A stretch of 64,000 nt of DNA from an uncultured Lachnospiraceae bacterium (GCA_934418125.1 CAKRWT010000006.1:1-64000); one strand, 5' to 3'; positions 1 to 8,810 are shown, counted from the stretch's first letter. A program made the numbers and translations. Notes: generated by a model not told the origin, from the sequence alone.

Positions 1-284
1 TCACGCCATATATGATAGAGTACGACATAAAAAATAGTCATAGTGATAGAGGTAATCCACTTGCCTAACCCCAGCTGTACGGTAAAGTTCTCAAGACCGG
101 TTGTACAAAGCGCTGTTGCACGAGGAACCAGATGGAATGCATCTCCACTTCCTAAAAGAACTGCCATAATTCCAAACATGGTAAACTGACGGTTTCCTTT
201 GCTTTTGCGGATCATTAAAATTCCGATTGTGATTACCGAAAACAAATATACGGTATCAAATAAAGTTTCTACAATTGCCTGCAT
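1..284 (-). CDS. Partial multi-pass membrane protein of unknown function (N-terminal 94 residues)
   Basis: The reading frame opens with an ATG at 284 behind an AAAGGA ribosome binding site and is still open at the window edge, so the gene is cut. The visible part has hydrophobic segments near residues 6-25, 34-46 and 76-93, separated by a short basic loop (IRKSKGNRQ), and looks like an integral membrane protein. I do not recognise the family. It lies downstream of a TetR regulator gene on the same strand and carries its own copy of that regulator's operator at 386-398, so it is very probably the regulator's target. Confidence 0.7.
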   Translation of the reverse strand, partial: MQAIVETLFDTVYLFSVITIGILMIRKSKGNRQFTMFGIMAVLLGSGDAFHLVPRATALCTTGLENFTVQLGLGKWITSITMTIFYVVLYHIWR

Positions 285-385
285 AATAAACATCCTTTCT
301 TATTCTGAAATTTTATATTGAACTATGTTTTACTGTTATAGCAGCTTTCACATAATTACAACCAGTACATCTTTAAATACATAAG

Positions 386-398
386 TGAACGCTGTTCA
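386..398. promoter_or_regulatory. Palindromic TetR operator upstream of the membrane protein gene
   Basis: Perfect inverted repeat TGAAC-GCT-GTTCA. The same TGAAC-N3-GTTCA pattern occurs upstream of the tetR gene itself at 1044-1058. Matching sites ahead of the regulator and its neighbour are the usual arrangement for an autoregulated TetR repressor. Assignment to this regulator is inference. Confidence 0.7.
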
Positions 399-404
399 TT
401 TTGC

Positions 405-437
405 CTTAAAAAATTTCCCCCACGCAAATGTGGGAGA
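405..437 (-). terminator. Rho-independent terminator of the tetR gene
   Basis: On the minus strand an 8-bp stem (TCTCCCAC pairing with GTGGGGGA, one G-U pair) with a 6-nt loop is followed by AATTTTTT. It sits directly after the tetR stop codon, so the membrane protein gene downstream needs its own promoter, which fits the operator at 386-398. Confidence 0.75.
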
Positions 438-440
438 ATT

Positions 441-998
441 TTAATATAATGTTTTATTAATCAACATCAATATCGAAGACGGATTATAATCCTGACGAAT
501 CATGGATACTAATATTAAAGAAAATAATATATCTGCAAACTGTTTTTCCGTAAATTGTTGGTCAAATACATCTGAACGAATCTTAGGATCATTCTTTAAT
601 ATATTACACAATCCATTAAGAATATGCCCCCATGTCTGCAACATTTTCTTTTTTCCATCCGTTTTTTCATCCTTCATAAATCCAAACGAATGCAGAGAAA
701 AGAAGCCTGGAAATTGCTCATTTCCATATTCCAGTCTTTTATAAATCCATGAGATACAGGCAGCAACATCTTTAAAGACCTGCTCATCTTCAGGGTGAAA
801 AAAGATTTCACGCCAAATACTCTCAATTGTATCCCCAAGCAAATCGGCCTTGGATTCATAGTAATTGTAGATTGTCCCAGCCGAAACAGAACATCGGGAT
901 GCAACAGCACGTATGCTTACAGCAGTCCATCCGTTTTCTTTGATTAGTTCTCTGCTTGCAGCTAAGATGTCTTCTTTTGAAGTTGCAAGATGATTCAC
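441..998 (-). CDS. TetR/AcrR family transcriptional regulator
   Basis: A 185-residue protein with an N-terminal TetR helix-turn-helix (about residues 10-56; recognisable core SVSAGTIYNYYESKADLL at 38-55) and a helical ligand-binding C-terminal region, the normal size for the family. The start is a GTG at 998 preceded by a GAGGAG ribosome binding site. Two perfect palindromes of the same design (386-398 and 1044-1058) flank the gene, which suggests autoregulation plus control of the membrane protein at 1-284. The ligand is unknown. Confidence 0.9.
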   Translation of the reverse strand: MNHLATSKEDILAASRELIKENGWTAVSIRAVASRCSVSAGTIYNYYESKADLLGDTIESIWREIFFHPEDEQVFKDVAACISWIYKRLEYGNEQFPGFFSLHSFGFMKDEKTDGKKKMLQTWGHILNGLCNILKNDPKIRSDVFDQQFTEKQFADILFSLILVSMIRQDYNPSSILMLINKTLY

Positions 999-1043
999 GA
1001 ATTCACTCCTCTCCAGTGTATTGGTATTTAGTTATTTTGTTAT

Positions 1044-1080
1044 ATGAACACCGTTCATGTTGAAAATATACATCGTTCAT
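1044..1080. promoter_or_regulatory. TetR operator upstream of tetR, with an adjacent half-site
   Basis: Perfect palindrome ATGAAC-ACC-GTTCAT at 1044-1058, followed by a further GTTCAT half-site at 1075-1080. It matches the palindrome at 386-398 in arm sequence and 3-nt spacing. Position about 50 bp upstream of the tetR start codon suits autorepression. Confidence 0.75.
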
Positions 1081-1110
1081 TTTGATTTGTCAATAACTTT
1101 TTTGTATTTT

Positions 1111-1860
1111 TTAATGTGTATAGAGTAAAGTTTTTGTCAGTTGAAAATTTTTGTCAGTTGAAAAAAGGAAAGAGAGAGCACTAATATCTCTGTTATAATG
1201 GATTTGACAAGAATCAAAAATACAGAGACGGAGAACATTAATAAAACAACAAACCACACCTGTCACAATTGTTGATATCACCAGGGACAAAATAAAATTA
1301 CATATACTTCCTACACCTGTAATAGAAATAAAATACTGACACAAAACAACTATTGGGAAATGAACTATATAGAACATATAGGATAATTTTGAGCAGTATC
1401 TGCTAACCGTATTGGTGTAATCCAGGTACGTTTTTCCCAAACAAATCAATGCAGGAATTCCTGTTGCAAATGATATGTAATTGCAAATATTATTTAATAA
1501 TTCATAATCTTCGATATACACAAACAAAATAACATTCATTACCGAAGACAGAAGAAATGCAACGGTAAATAACCATTTTAAGCCTACGAGTTTTTCTATG
1601 AAATCCTGTTTGCTAAACAAATAATATCCCAGCAGATATACACATAAGTACGTGGGGATTTTTTTACCCCCAAAGGTTATATCAAATAAAACTATCGCCA
1701 GTATGATAAGCGCAAAGTTTAGGATAAACAGGACATTTTTGTTATGGCTAAATGATATGGTATCAACAGGGAGACGGTAACCGTCAATAATACGCTTAGA
1801 CGCTGGTAATGCAGAGTCCTTTATGATTCGGCTTCCGGCTTTTTCAAATCTGTTTTTCAT
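1111..1860 (-). pseudogene. C-terminal part of an acyltransferase 3 family membrane protein (probably truncated)
   Basis: A 249-residue frame rich in membrane segments. Its second half, with a segment reading SYMFYIVHFPIVVL near residues 160-173, resembles the last membrane helices of acyltransferase-3 proteins that O-acylate surface sugars. Full members have roughly 350-400 residues with N-terminal catalytic helices that are absent here, so this is probably a remnant or an N-terminally truncated copy. It starts only 6 nt after the MATE stop codon and has no convincing ribosome binding site. A perfect 17-bp tandem duplication (1131-1164) lies near the 3' end and shifts the C-terminal frame. 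A functional short membrane protein cannot be excluded. Confidence 0.5.
1131..1164. repeat. 17-bp perfect tandem duplication in the acyltransferase remnant
   Basis: TTTTTGTCAGTTGAAAA occurs twice in direct succession (1131-1147 and 1148-1164). As 17 is not a multiple of three, the duplication changes the frame of the last codons of the minus-strand reading frame. Confidence 0.9.
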
Positions 1861-1866
1861 TTGGGG

Positions 1867-3198
1867 CTAGGATAAACTAATCATCCATTTACGCCTTTTG
1901 AAAATAACAAGTGATACAACCAGCCGGAAGATTTCTTCGGTGGTAAGTAATGTATATACACCCACAATTCCCCAATGAAATACATACGCGGCGATAAGGC
2001 AGAGGGGAATTCCAATACACCAGGTTCCGATAATATCAATAATCATAATGATTCTGGTATTGCCACCGCTTCTTATAATGCCGCCGCCGAGAATCATGTT
2101 TTCAACCTTGACCGGGGCATAAAGCGCAAAGATAATAAGAAGCGTTTTGCCAAGTTCTTTTACAAGGTTATCCACACGATAGAATCGGGTATATGTGCCT
2201 GCCAGCAATATCAGCAGTGTCGATACAATAAGGGAGCCTATTAATCCGGCAAACATGATTTTCTTTGATTCTGCGTAGGCATTATCGTACTCTTTTTTTC
2301 CCAGTCGCTTGCCGACCATAACACCGGCTGCCGCTGATAAACCGCTCAGGGCTCCTACAATAAGTCCCTGAATCGGGCATGTAAGAGTGTAAGCGGCGAG
2401 GTTTGCGGTGCTGAGATGACCATATACCGCGGATTCCACATTCTGCCCCAGGCTCCAAAGAAACTCACTGACTAAAATGGGCATAATCATAATAAAATAA
2501 TCCCGGAGGGTAATTTTCCTAAAATGCAGCGATAAAATTGGTTTATCTCCATTTTTTCTAATGCAAACAACAAATCCGATAAAGATAAACAACAGATTAA
2601 GAAGCTGCGAAACAAGTGTGGCAATCGCGGCACCTTTTATTCCCATGGGCATAAATCCAAGTTTTCCAAATATCAGCACATAATTAAGCCCGGTATTGGC
2701 AGCCACGGCTCCAAGACTTGCTAAAAATGGTATGGTCGCATGTTCTTTGCAGCGTAGCCATGCGGATAAAACGGTACTTATTGCCATTGGAATATAGGAA
2801 AATGCTACAATTTGGAAATACACGGCACCTGTGTTTATAATGCGTATATCATTGGTATACAGTCTGAGAATCTGTGTCGGGAAAATTCCTGATGCAAACA
2901 GGAACAGTGCAGATATTATAATTCCACAAATCAGGCTGATGTCAAAGCTGCACCAGGCTTCTTTATCATCGTCTGCGCCGACAAACTGTGCTATCAATAT
3001 GCCGGCGACGGTACTTACCGCACCAATCACTACAGAAAAAATCAGGGAATAGTTACCGCATAGCCCGACTGCGGATATGTTTGTTTCCCCCAACTGACCA
3101 ATCATTATCTGGTCAATGATAGAAAAAGATGCCTGCAACATACTTTGCAATGTAACAGGAATTGCTATTTTGCATAATGATTTCATAAATTCTGACAT
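1867..3198 (-). CDS. MATE family efflux transporter
   Basis: A 443-residue protein with about 12 membrane segments and the two-fold MatE architecture; the first repeat begins with IPVTLQSMLQASFSIIDQIM, typical of the family. It should export drugs or metabolites using an ion gradient. I chose the ATG at 3198 (GGGGAA ribosome binding site 8 nt upstream) rather than the longer frame from 3261, which would run inside the lacI-type gene. The start overlaps the end of that regulator gene by 16 bp, so the two are translationally coupled and the regulator probably controls the exporter. Confidence 0.9.
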   Translation of the reverse strand: MSEFMKSLCKIAIPVTLQSMLQASFSIIDQIMIGQLGETNISAVGLCGNYSLIFSVVIGAVSTVAGILIAQFVGADDDKEAWCSFDISLICGIIISALFLFASGIFPTQILRLYTNDIRIINTGAVYFQIVAFSYIPMAISTVLSAWLRCKEHATIPFLASLGAVAANTGLNYVLIFGKLGFMPMGIKGAAIATLVSQLLNLLFIFIGFVVCIRKNGDKPILSLHFRKITLRDYFIMIMPILVSEFLWSLGQNVESAVYGHLSTANLAAYTLTCPIQGLIVGALSGLSAAAGVMVGKRLGKKEYDNAYAESKKIMFAGLIGSLIVSTLLILLAGTYTRFYRVDNLVKELGKTLLIIFALYAPVKVENMILGGGIIRSGGNTRIIMIIDIIGTWCIGIPLCLIAAYVFHWGIVGVYTLLTTEEIFRLVVSLVIFKRRKWMISLS

Positions 3199-4208
3199 GA
3201 TAATTTCCCCGTGCTTTCTCTTTTTATAAGTTCTACTGGCAGAACGATTCCGGCATCGCAATTTTTTCCGTCACGCATTGCTTCGATACATTCAATCGCC
3301 GTTTTTGCCCTGAGTACCGCATCCTGCCGAATCGTAGTCAGTGCTGGGGCACTTTCCCTGCTGGCCAGGGTGTCATCGAAACCGATTATCTGTACATCGC
3401 GCGGAAACTGAACTCCTTTTCCCTGCAAAAACCGCATAAACTCAAGTGCATAGTAATCAGATACGGCAAAAATAGCAGTAACATTGCTTTTTAAGAGTTC
3501 TGAAAATTTATGTTCATAAAAACGGGTTCTTTCCTTCGTGGTATTTGGAATCTGCCAAACCAACGTTTCGCCCGGTGCAAAGGCTTTACAAAAGCCCTCA
3601 ATACGTTCCTTATCCATGCAGATGTAGTTATCAGAAATGCACAATGCTTTTTTATGTCCGAGCTCTTTAAAATATTTTCCGGCCTGGTAACCTCCGTCAT
3701 AGTGGTTAATTACCAGATTAACGACTTTGGAACAGTTCTCAAAATAGCCGTCATACACAACAAAGGAAATCCGCATCTGATTTCTGAGCGTTTCATAATC
3801 TGCCGCACAGAAACCCATGAGAATCAACCCGTCCATATTCCACATTGAGGCAAAAACCGGGATTTCATTGATATCTTCGGTTGTTTTTATCATCAGAAAA
3901 TAGCCTTTTTCATTTACTTCATGGGAGAGGGCATTTAGTGATGACATTACAAATCCATCTTCTAAAACCCTGCCTTCATACTTAACATTGTCATTTATCA
4001 CGACTCCAATGATTCTTGAGTTATTTCTTGCAAGCAAAATGCCTGCCATGTTTGGGATATACCCGGTCTGCTCCAGTTCCTGCTGGACTCTTTTTACCGT
4101 TTCGTCTGAAATTTTGCTGGTTTTACCGTGAATCACGTTGGAAACGGTTGCGGTACTAAGACCTAATGCATCTGCGACATCCACGATTCGGACCCTGTTC
4201 TGAGCCAT
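3183..4208 (-). CDS. LacI family transcriptional regulator
   Basis: A 341-residue protein with the LacI helix-turn-helix at about residues 6-26 (VRIVDVADALGLSTATVSNV), hinge region and a periplasmic-binding-protein-like effector domain (about 60-335), the standard size. ATG at 4208 follows a GAGGGA ribosome binding site. Its 3' end overlaps the MATE gene start, so regulator and transporter form one transcript. Most LacI proteins sense sugars or nucleosides; pairing with an exporter is less usual and leaves the effector open. Confidence 0.92.
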   Translation of the reverse strand: MAQNRVRIVDVADALGLSTATVSNVIHGKTSKISDETVKRVQQELEQTGYIPNMAGILLARNNSRIIGVVINDNVKYEGRVLEDGFVMSSLNALSHEVNEKGYFLMIKTTEDINEIPVFASMWNMDGLILMGFCAADYETLRNQMRISFVVYDGYFENCSKVVNLVINHYDGGYQAGKYFKELGHKKALCISDNYICMDKERIEGFCKAFAPGETLVWQIPNTTKERTRFYEHKFSELLKSNVTAIFAVSDYYALEFMRFLQGKGVQFPRDVQIIGFDDTLASRESAPALTTIRQDAVLRAKTAIECIEAMRDGKNCDAGIVLPVELIKRESTGKLSCQNL

Positions 4209-4626
4209 ATCTATTCCCTCTTTACTTTGTTATTCTAATTACATGGTACAGTAGAAATATGGATTTCACAACGGTTAAACGCATAACCCATACCAAAATT
4301 TAAAGCGTATTTTTGTGATATTTTACTATATTCATGGAGCCTATTATTTGAATAAATATACCTTGCGTAATTCATATACCTAAGATATACTTTCTGCATA
4401 GGCAGATTGAAACAGATAATAATATCCTTAATATTCTTTATCAGCAAATGCTGATGTCTATGACTTTTAAGAAAATTCTGCTTAAAAATCCAGTAATATA
4501 TAACAATAAAATAGCAAATAGAAAATCCGATTGTATCGGTCAAATGGGTAAGTTATAATATGGATATGGCACTAATCTTTTGTAAAAGGCAATATCTGTA
4601 GATATCCCATACAAAGGAGAAAGACC
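4209..4626. other. 418-bp AT-rich intergenic region between divergent genes
   Basis: Separates the minus-strand lacI-type gene from the plus-strand Rpn-like gene. Apart from the promoter at 4531-4559 I see no gene: the one long frame here (4235-4543, minus) has biased, low-complexity composition, no ribosome binding site and no recognisable domain. Confidence 0.6.
4531..4559 (+). promoter_or_regulatory. Sigma-A type promoter for the Rpn-family gene
   Basis: TTGTAT (4531-4536), a 17-bp spacer and a perfect TATAAT (4554-4559), 68 bp upstream of the start codon at 4627. Confidence 0.7.
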
Positions 4627-5583
4627 ATGAATACAGAATTGAAAAATGCAGTAAAAGCAACAGATTCAAAAGCACAGTATGATGCAAGTGCAAAACGTCT
4701 GTTAGGACAAAAGAGTATATTGGCACATATATTGACAAAAACAGTAGATGAGTTTAATGGAATGAATCCTAAAGATGTGGTTGATTGTATTGAAGGAACA
4801 CCTTATATCAGTGTTGTGCCTGTGGAACCTGGACTCACAAATATAGTCAGCAAAGAGAGCGGACAGAAACTGGTCGGTTTCAACACAGAAAATAGTGAGA
4901 TTAACGAAGGTCTGATAAGATTTGATATTGTTTTCTACGTGCGTATGAGAGATGGGGTGTCACAGATTATCGTAAACGTAGAAGCACAAAAGGATGAACC
5001 AGAAGAATATGAAATTTTAAACAGAGCAATTTTTTATGTGAGTAGATTGATTTCATCACAAAAAGAACGTGATTTTACCAAGTCTGGATATAGTGACATC
5101 AAGCGTGTATATTCGATTTGGGTATGCATGAATATGGATGAGAATAGTATGAGCCATGTTCATCTTACAAAAGAAGATTTAATTGGTTCCTGCAAATGGA
5201 AGGGCAATCTTGATTTGTTAAATATTATAATTGTAGGATTAACCAGGGAATTACCGGAACATGATGAAATATATGAATTGCATCGGCTACTGTGTGCATT
5301 ATTATCGCAGGAACTTACAATAGATGAAAAATTAAATATTATTGGAAATGAATATAATATTCCTATTGAAGAGAATCTCAGGAAGGATGTGAGTGTTATG
5401 TGTAATTTGAGCCAAGGAATTGAAGAAAAGGGTATTGCAATTGGAGAGGCAAGGAAAGAAGAAAAAATTATTTTTAATATGTATAACAATGGTTTTACCG
5501 TAGAACAAATTGCCATGGCTACAGACAAAAACATAGAACAAGTAAAAGCAGTTATTGCAGGGAAAGAACCTGTTCTTGTATAG
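4627..5583 (+). CDS. Rpn family / PD-(D/E)XK nuclease family putative transposase
   Basis: A 318-residue protein of the group annotated as PD-(D/E)XK nuclease family transposase or recombination-promoting nuclease. The nuclease core is seen as an acidic strand (RFDIVFYV, about residue 98-105) followed by the strand IIVNVEAQKDE, where E and Q/K would be the active-site residues. The C-terminal tail (MYNNGFTVEQIAMATDKN) looks like a small helix-turn-helix. ATG at 4627 follows AAAGGAG. It stands alone between its own promoter and a terminator. Such genes are abundant in Lachnospiraceae; whether they move DNA or act in defence or toxicity is not settled. Confidence 0.85.
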   Translation: MNTELKNAVKATDSKAQYDASAKRLLGQKSILAHILTKTVDEFNGMNPKDVVDCIEGTPYISVVPVEPGLTNIVSKESGQKLVGFNTENSEINEGLIRFDIVFYVRMRDGVSQIIVNVEAQKDEPEEYEILNRAIFYVSRLISSQKERDFTKSGYSDIKRVYSIWVCMNMDENSMSHVHLTKEDLIGSCKWKGNLDLLNIIIVGLTRELPEHDEIYELHRLLCALLSQELTIDEKLNIIGNEYNIPIEENLRKDVSVMCNLSQGIEEKGIAIGEARKEEKIIFNMYNNGFTVEQIAMATDKNIEQVKAVIAGKEPVLV

Positions 5584-5591
5584 TTTGCAAC

Positions 5592-5632
5592 AAACCCTTT
5601 AATTCTACAACAGATTTAAGGGGTTTCTTTTA
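5592..5632 (+). terminator. Terminator after the Rpn-family gene
   Basis: An 11-bp stem (AAACCCTTTAA at 5592-5602 with TTAAGGGGTTT at 5616-5626, one G-U pair), 13-nt loop, then TCTTTTAT, directly after the stop codon. Confidence 0.75.
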
Positions 5633-5659
5633 TATACCTTTTCAGAGATGAGGATTAAA

Positions 5660-6466
5660 ATGAAAATTCAGTTTCGAGATAATGACTGTACCGAATGTTG
5701 GGACGGTGTATTTTACAAAAAACTATCAAATTATCCCAACATAACCGAAAGGGAAATCCAGACCATTATGGATTTTATTTCTTATGAGAAGAGCCATGGA
5801 CGTGAGTGTGAATTAGATGGTGAGGAGCAAATTGTATCTAAAATCACAGAGGCAATGGAACAGAATAACCGTAACAGAGTTCCGGTTCCTGCCAAAATAC
5901 AGGAATGCACAGCCTGTCCGAAATACAAGGGGTGTATGACGGATTTGGTATGTCATACGTCTCCGGTGGAAAATGCCATTCAGATTTTAGCCTGTGGTTC
6001 CCTGCTTTCGCCGGTAAAGGCGAGGAAAGAAAGTGCACAGGTTCTGATGAGGGAGGCACGTAATGCAGCGAATGACCCGGCGGATTATTTTGAATATATT
6101 ATGTTTGCATGGGGAAACTGTCAGGCGGGTGACCGTCTGGTTATGGAGAGAAAGTTAGGAAGGTTTCCGGATGCAACAGACTTGAGTGAGAATTTCACAC
6201 CGGGGTTCAGGTTCTTTTTCAAATATCCTGAGATAATCAGGCACCCCAAAGCTTCGTTTGAAGGGGTACTGCCCTTAAAGGTAAAGGATGAGGTTGTGCT
6301 CAAAGACTGGGTTCATGCGATTATTGTCCCGTTATCGGAAAAGGAAAACACAGAGCGGTTTGTCCCCGATGCATTAAAGGGAAAAGTACATTACATAGAG
6401 AATGACTGCAGGGATATTTGGGAGTGGTCAGAGAAGGTATATGAATTTGCAAAAAGCATTGATTGA
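5660..6466 (+). CDS. Unrecognised cytoplasmic protein with a Cys cluster and an ADP-ribosyltransferase-like motif
   Basis: A 268-residue soluble protein. I chose the ATG at 5660 over 5648 because GAGG lies 6 nt upstream of it. Residues 83-98 hold four cysteines in the spacing C-x2-C-x5-C-x5-C, which could bind zinc or an iron-sulfur cluster. The motif HTSPVENAIQILACGSLLS follows at once from H99; a strand with H-T and then a helix ending G-x-L-x-S is reminiscent of DarT-like and other ADP-ribosyltransferase folds. Later parts (FEYIMFAWGNC, and an acidic residue before WVHAIIVP) would fit the rest of such a fold. That assignment is inference; homologues are usually called hypothetical. Its neighbour upstream is the Rpn-family protein. 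Confidence 0.7.
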   Translation: MKIQFRDNDCTECWDGVFYKKLSNYPNITEREIQTIMDFISYEKSHGRECELDGEEQIVSKITEAMEQNNRNRVPVPAKIQECTACPKYKGCMTDLVCHTSPVENAIQILACGSLLSPVKARKESAQVLMREARNAANDPADYFEYIMFAWGNCQAGDRLVMERKLGRFPDATDLSENFTPGFRFFFKYPEIIRHPKASFEGVLPLKVKDEVVLKDWVHAIIVPLSEKENTERFVPDALKGKVHYIENDCRDIWEWSEKVYEFAKSID

Positions 6467-6489
6467 AAAACCAGGTACCAGGCGGTATA

Positions 6490-6498
6490 TGTTATAAT
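6490..6498 (+). promoter_or_regulatory. Extended -10 promoter
   Basis: TGTTATAAT forms an extended -10 element 31 bp upstream of the small reading frame at 6529; no good -35 box is seen at 17 bp. Confidence 0.45.
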
Positions 6499-6528
6499 CT
6501 CTCTACAAAGGTCAGAATAGGAGACGAA

Positions 6529-6705
6529 ATGGAAAAGTGGGATTTATATACGAAATACCGTGAAAAAACGGGCGGAGAATATGGCAGGCAGCTATATCAT
6601 CGGGGAGAATTTGTCGGAACCCTGGATTATTTCTTTTGTGCTGTGGAAGCGGAGAAAAGGGATTATTCCGCGGTTAGCAAAATTTGCCGGAGTGCCAAAG
6701 AATAA
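6529..6705 (+). pseudogene. Small ORF resembling the N-terminus of a NUDIX hydrolase
   Basis: A 58-residue frame with a good ribosome binding site (GGAG, 5 nt before ATG 6529). The start MEKWDLYTKYREKTG looks like the conserved beginning of a NUDIX hydrolase subfamily (usually MExWDLYDxxRxKTG followed by a long catalytic part), but no NUDIX box (GX5EX7REUXEEXGU) follows and the rest is unlike the family. Most likely a gene whose body was deleted, or a small protein with a chance similarity. It ends 27 bp before the helicase start and may still be translated as a leader of that gene. Confidence 0.4.
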
Positions 6706-6731
6706 TTACAGGAAGAAAAAGGATTTCCGCT

Positions 6732-8810
6732 ATGGATTTTGAAACTTTCATCACGAAATTTCCAATTAAATTAAATCAGCAGCAAAGGGAAGCAGTACAG
6801 GCAGTGGACGGACCGGTACTGCTCCTTGCTGTACCCGGAAGTGGAAAAACAACGGTTCTTGTTACCAGGATTGGCTATATGATTTCTTGTCAGGGGATTC
6901 ACCCTGGCAATATTCTGACGCTTACCTACACGGTTGCGGCAACCAATGATATGCGGGAGCGGTTTTGCAGGTTCTTCGGACCGGAGCTGGCATCACGGCT
7001 GGAATTCCGGACGATTAACAGCATCTGTGCCGGGGTCATCCAGTATTATGGGGCACAGATTGGGAAGACACCATATGAACTGGAAAGTGATGAAAAGGTG
7101 CTTATCGGCATACTGGCATCGCTGTACCAGCAATACGAAGAGGAATATCCTACCGAAAGTGATTTAAAGAGAATCAAAACGCTGATTACCTATATTAAGA
7201 ATAGTATGCTGTCGGAGCAGGAGATACGGGAGCTGGAAGAAGAGGCGGGCTGCCATTTGCTTGCTATTTACAAGGCTTATTGCAGCGAATTGAAAAGCCG
7301 GTGCTGTATGGACTATGATGACCAGATGGTTTATGCTTACCGACTGTTAAAATCATCCCCCGGGCTGTTGGAATATTACCAGAACCGATATCCATACATC
7401 TGTGTGGACGAGGCGCAGGATACGTCGAAAATCCAGCATGAAATGATTGCACTGCTTGCCTCGAAAACAGAGAATCTTTTCCTGGTGGGGGATGAAGACC
7501 AGAGCATCTATGGGTTCCGGGCGGCTTATCCGGAGGCGTTACTGAACTTTGAACAGAGGCATCCGGGAGCCAGGGTACTGCTGATGGAAGAGAATTTCCG
7601 TTCCAATGCCAATATTGTGTCTGCGGCAGACGGTTTTATCCAGAAGAATATGCTTCGCCGGGAAAAGCACATGAAGGCAACGAAGGAGAAGGCATCGAAG
7701 ATTCAGGTAATTTCTTTAAAGAGCAGGAGTGCGCAGTATTCTTATTTATTAAAAGTAGCGCAGGATTGTGCAACAAAGGATGGGGCAGAAGTCGGGGCAA
7801 AGAAAAAGACAGCCGTTTTGTACCGGGATAATGAAAGTGCCATTCCACTCGTGGATTTGCTGGAGCGAAAGGGAGTGCCCTACCGTATCCGGAATGCGGA
7901 GCTTTCCTTTTTTACCCATCGGGTTGTGATGGATATTGAAAATATCATGCGTTTTGCCCTGAACATACGAAATGCAGATTTATTTGAACAGATATATTAC
8001 AAGATAGCGACCTATCTGAACAAGCAGATGGCGTTACGGGTATGTGCGCTTAGCCGGGAATATAATATTTCGGTGTTTGCTGCTATTTCCGGGTATCTGG
8101 ATGTGAAGCCGCGGACGAGGAAAAGCCTCAAGGCACTGGAGGCTCATTTGGCACAGATAGGAAAAGAAAGTCCGCAAAAGGCGATAAACCGGATTGTCCA
8201 GTATATGGGCTATGGTGATTATATGGAGAGAACCGGGGCAAAGGACGGAAAAATATTCATCCTGAAAGCACTTGCCACAAGGGAGGATACGGCAGAGGGA
8301 TTTTTAAACCGGATGGAGGAACTTAAAAATATTATCCAGGACAGGCAAAATGACAGGGCGTGTCCATTTATTCTGTCTACCATCCATGGAAGCAAGGGAC
8401 TGGAATATGATAACGTCTATATGATAGATGTGCAGGATGGTATTTTCCCGGAACAGATACCGCATGATGTAAGGGATACGGAAAGCGAGGAGGTAGCCAC
8501 CTATGAGGAGGAGCGGCGGCTGTTCTATGTAGGGGTTACCAGGGCGAAGGATAATTTGTATCTGTTCCGGACACGGGAGACATCTACCTTTATCAACCAG
8601 CTGTTTTTCCGGAAACCGGATGAAAAAGAGCTCCATGCCTTTGCAGCAGGGCTGGCAGAAGGGACAGCAGTTACGCACAAAAGTTATGGACACGGTGTTA
8701 TTACGGCGATAGATGGGACGAATGTGAAGATTTTATTTGATGAGGCAGAAGCCGAGAAGGCTTTTAACCTGAAAGTACTGTTTCAGAACAGGCTGTTGAC
8801 AGAAAAATAG
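6732..8810 (+). CDS. UvrD/PcrA-like superfamily 1 DNA helicase
   Basis: A 692-residue ATP-dependent helicase. Visible motifs in order: Q-motif region LNQQQREAV (15-23), Walker A AVPGSGKTT (33-41), motif II DEAQDTSKIQ, motif III GDEDQSIYGFR, motif V TIHGSKGLEYDNVYM and motif VI EERRLFYVGVTRAKD. The C-terminal tail (SYGHGVITAIDGTNVKILF) is the small beta domain found at the end of PcrA/UvrD proteins. It should unwind DNA in repair or recombination; it is somewhat shorter than housekeeping PcrA and may be a second paralogue. The ATG at 6732 is chosen because homology begins there (AAAGGA upstream at 9 nt). Confidence 0.92.
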   Translation: MDFETFITKFPIKLNQQQREAVQAVDGPVLLLAVPGSGKTTVLVTRIGYMISCQGIHPGNILTLTYTVAATNDMRERFCRFFGPELASRLEFRTINSICAGVIQYYGAQIGKTPYELESDEKVLIGILASLYQQYEEEYPTESDLKRIKTLITYIKNSMLSEQEIRELEEEAGCHLLAIYKAYCSELKSRCCMDYDDQMVYAYRLLKSSPGLLEYYQNRYPYICVDEAQDTSKIQHEMIALLASKTENLFLVGDEDQSIYGFRAAYPEALLNFEQRHPGARVLLMEENFRSNANIVSAADGFIQKNMLRREKHMKATKEKASKIQVISLKSRSAQYSYLLKVAQDCATKDGAEVGAKKKTAVLYRDNESAIPLVDLLERKGVPYRIRNAELSFFTHRVVMDIENIMRFALNIRNADLFEQIYYKIATYLNKQMALRVCALSREYNISVFAAISGYLDVKPRTRKSLKALEAHLAQIGKESPQKAINRIVQYMGYGDYMERTGAKDGKIFILKALATREDTAEGFLNRMEELKNIIQDRQNDRACPFILSTIHGSKGLEYDNVYMIDVQDGIFPEQIPHDVRDTESEEVATYEEERRLFYVGVTRAKDNLYLFRTRETSTFINQLFFRKPDEKELHAFAAGLAEGTAVTHKSYGHGVITAIDGTNVKILFDEAEAEKAFNLKVLFQNRLLTEK

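Noticed and set aside
4235..4543. 102-codon minus-strand frame in the 4.2-4.6 kb spacer
   Set aside because: No ribosome binding site, biased Ile/Tyr/Asn composition expected from AT-rich DNA, and no recognisable domain.
4627..5583. Considered as part of an insertion sequence
   Set aside because: No terminal inverted repeats or target-site duplication are visible around the Rpn-family gene; it has an ordinary promoter and terminator.
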